NCBI GenBank assembly: GCA_003511945.1
Contig: DOJA01000353.1
Location: 1-6,939 of the forward strand
Origin: Phycisphaerales bacterium
GTDB lineage: Bacteria; Planctomycetota; Phycisphaerae; Phycisphaerales; UBA1924
DNA: 6,939 nt
Direction of reading: 5' to 3'
Shown: positions 6,391-6,939 of the stretch, in pieces
Layout: each line of letters opens with the position of its first letter
Numbering within the stretch: the stretch's first letter is position 1
Translations under genes and position numbers: made by a program
Notes under the pieces: generated by a model
The model's database searches: none
The model's input: the letters and a program-made list of their open reading frames with translations, nothing else
Told to the model about the DNA's origin: nothing

Positions 6391-6412
6391 GGCCTCACGC
6401 GGCGGCGAGGCT
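6391..6412 (+). promoter_or_regulatory. Hairpin masking the cold-shock ribosome binding site
   Basis: GCCTC (6392-6396) pairs exactly with GAGGC (6407-6411) around a 10-base loop, and a G-U pair can extend the stem. The 3' arm contains GAGG (6407-6410), the Shine-Dalgarno of the cold-shock gene, 5 bases before its ATG at 6416. The hairpin could therefore limit ribosome access, in the manner of leaders that control cold-shock genes elsewhere. A stem of 5-6 pairs is marginal on its own. Confidence 0.4.
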
Positions 6413-6415
6413 CCT

Positions 6416-6703
6416 ATGAGCGAATCCGCGGATCAGGTGCTCACCGGTGTCGAAGGTCAGGTGAAGTGGTTCGATCCGAAGAAGGGATTCGGGTTCATCG
6501 TGGGGCCGCAGGGGCAGGATGTCTTTGTTCATTACACGCAGATCGATGGCGACGGGTTCCGCGTGCTGAAGGACGGGGCCACGGTGCGCTACGACGCGGC
6601 GCTCAGCGACAAGGGTTGGCACGCGACCCGCGTGGAGCGGGTCGAGCAGATCGAGGTCAAGGCCCGCCAGCCGGGCACGCACACGAACTCGCCACGCCGG
6701 TAG
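6416..6703 (+). CDS. Cold-shock domain protein (Csp family)
   Basis: A small cytoplasmic nucleic-acid-binding protein of 95 residues with one cold-shock domain (about 13-80). It probably acts as an RNA chaperone that melts secondary structure. The domain opens with GQVKWFDPKKGFGFIV, where KGFGFI is the RNP1 motif, followed by RNP2 as DVFVHY, then the segment IDGDGFRVLKDGATVRYD and a final strand near HATRVERV. The aromatic residues that stack on bases are present. It is longer than classic 66-70 residue CspA proteins, with an 11-residue N-terminal extension and a basic, probably disordered tail (KARQPGTHTNSPRR). The ATG at 6416 has GAGG 5 bases upstream. The frame is open upstream to 6317, but those residues are low-complexity and lack support. 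It follows pnp after a hairpin-rich gap, and whether it is cold-induced or constitutive cannot be read from the sequence. Confidence 0.95.
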   Translation: MSESADQVLTGVEGQVKWFDPKKGFGFIVGPQGQDVFVHYTQIDGDGFRVLKDGATVRYDAALSDKGWHATRVERVEQIEVKARQPGTHTNSPRR

Positions 6704-6712
6704 GCGACGGCG

Positions 6713-6726
6713 CCCGCCCGGGCGGG
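6713..6726. repeat. 14-bp GC palindrome after the cold-shock gene
   Basis: CCCGCCCGGGCGGG is a perfect palindrome located 10 bases after the cold-shock stop codon and before the kinase gene. It would make a stem of about 5 G-C pairs with a short loop. No T-run follows. It is a candidate 3'-end structure or weak terminator of the cold-shock mRNA. Confidence 0.4.
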
Positions 6727-6735
6727 TGAGCGCTC

Positions 6736-6741
6736 TATCGT
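6736..6741 (+). promoter_or_regulatory. Possible -10 box directly before the kinase start
   Basis: TATCGT, which fits TANNNT, lies 7 bases before the ATG at 6749, so a transcript from it would begin at or next to the start codon. The kinase has no Shine-Dalgarno sequence, which is consistent with a leaderless mRNA. No matching -35 is evident. Confidence 0.3.
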
Positions 6742-6748
6742 TCGCACC

Positions 6749-6939
6749 ATGAACTTCTGGGTCGGATTGCTGCTCGGGCTGGCGCTGTGCGCGGGCGTTG
6801 GCCTGCCCGGATGGCGGGCGTCGCTGCGCTCGCAGGTGCGCCGAGCGCGCCTGGCGGAGCGCCGGGCGCGCCGGGCCGAGCGCCTCGCGGAGATCGGCGC
6901 CATGACCGGGGGGCTCGCGCACGAGATCAAGAACCCGCT
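6749..6939 (+). CDS. Membrane-anchored sensor histidine kinase, N-terminal part only
   Basis: The first 63 codons of a two-component histidine kinase; the gene continues beyond the window. It begins with a single hydrophobic segment (about residues 3-20, MNFWVGLLLGLALCAGVGLPG), expected to anchor it in the membrane, with almost no periplasmic part. An Arg/Ala/Glu-rich helix (about 23-48) follows and reads as a coiled-coil dimerisation segment. Then comes the start of the HisKA domain with the H-box AEIGAMTGGLAHEIKNP, where His58 is the predicted phosphorylation site. The very short N-terminus leaves no room for an extracellular sensor domain, so the signal is probably sensed in or at the membrane, in the cytoplasm, or through a partner. 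No Shine-Dalgarno precedes the ATG. The response-regulator partner is not in view. The family is confident, but nothing can be said about the signal. Confidence 0.88.
   Translation, partial: MNFWVGLLLGLALCAGVGLPGWRASLRSQVRRARLAERRARRAERLAEIGAMTGGLAHEIKNP

Overview
This 6.9 kb window is chromosomal DNA from a GC-rich bacterium: third codon positions are almost all G or C, and genes are packed on both strands. The housekeeping content (rpsO, pnp, a cold-shock gene, an aspartate-type aminotransferase) fits a bacterial core chromosome. The protein style suggests a planctomycete, probably of the Phycisphaerae: an exported secretin-N-like protein next to a small ECF-type sigma factor, and a cold-shock protein with a 'DGDGFRVLKDG' loop. 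That assignment is inferred from family resemblance, since no rRNA is present.

Region 1 (about 138-1849, plus strand) is a tight three-gene cluster. It encodes an exported two-domain protein with a C-terminal coiled coil, a short ECF-like sigma factor, and a single-pass membrane protein whose start overlaps the sigma gene by 11 bases. The third gene sits where an anti-sigma factor is usually found but shows no known anti-sigma domain. Region 2 (2045-3295, minus strand) is a class I PLP aminotransferase that converges on the cluster. A GC-rich hairpin lies between them.

Region 3 (about 3370-6168, plus strand) is the conserved rpsO-pnp pair, encoding ribosomal protein S15 and polynucleotide phosphorylase. 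rpsO has its own sigma70-like promoter. It is followed by a textbook intrinsic terminator, so pnp is probably a largely separate unit with its own roughly 220-base leader. Region 4 (6169-6703) is a 247-base hairpin-rich leader followed by a cold-shock-domain protein. The leader contains a small hairpin that covers the ribosome binding site. The window ends in the first 63 codons of a membrane-anchored histidine kinase, cut just after its H-box.

PNPase, S15 and the cold-shock protein all bear on RNA metabolism and translation, and in other bacteria PNPase and Csp proteins are both linked to cold acclimation. The window shows no mobile element, CRISPR array, tRNA or rRNA. The least explained part is the sigma-factor cluster. 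The most suggestive regulatory structure is the cold-shock leader.
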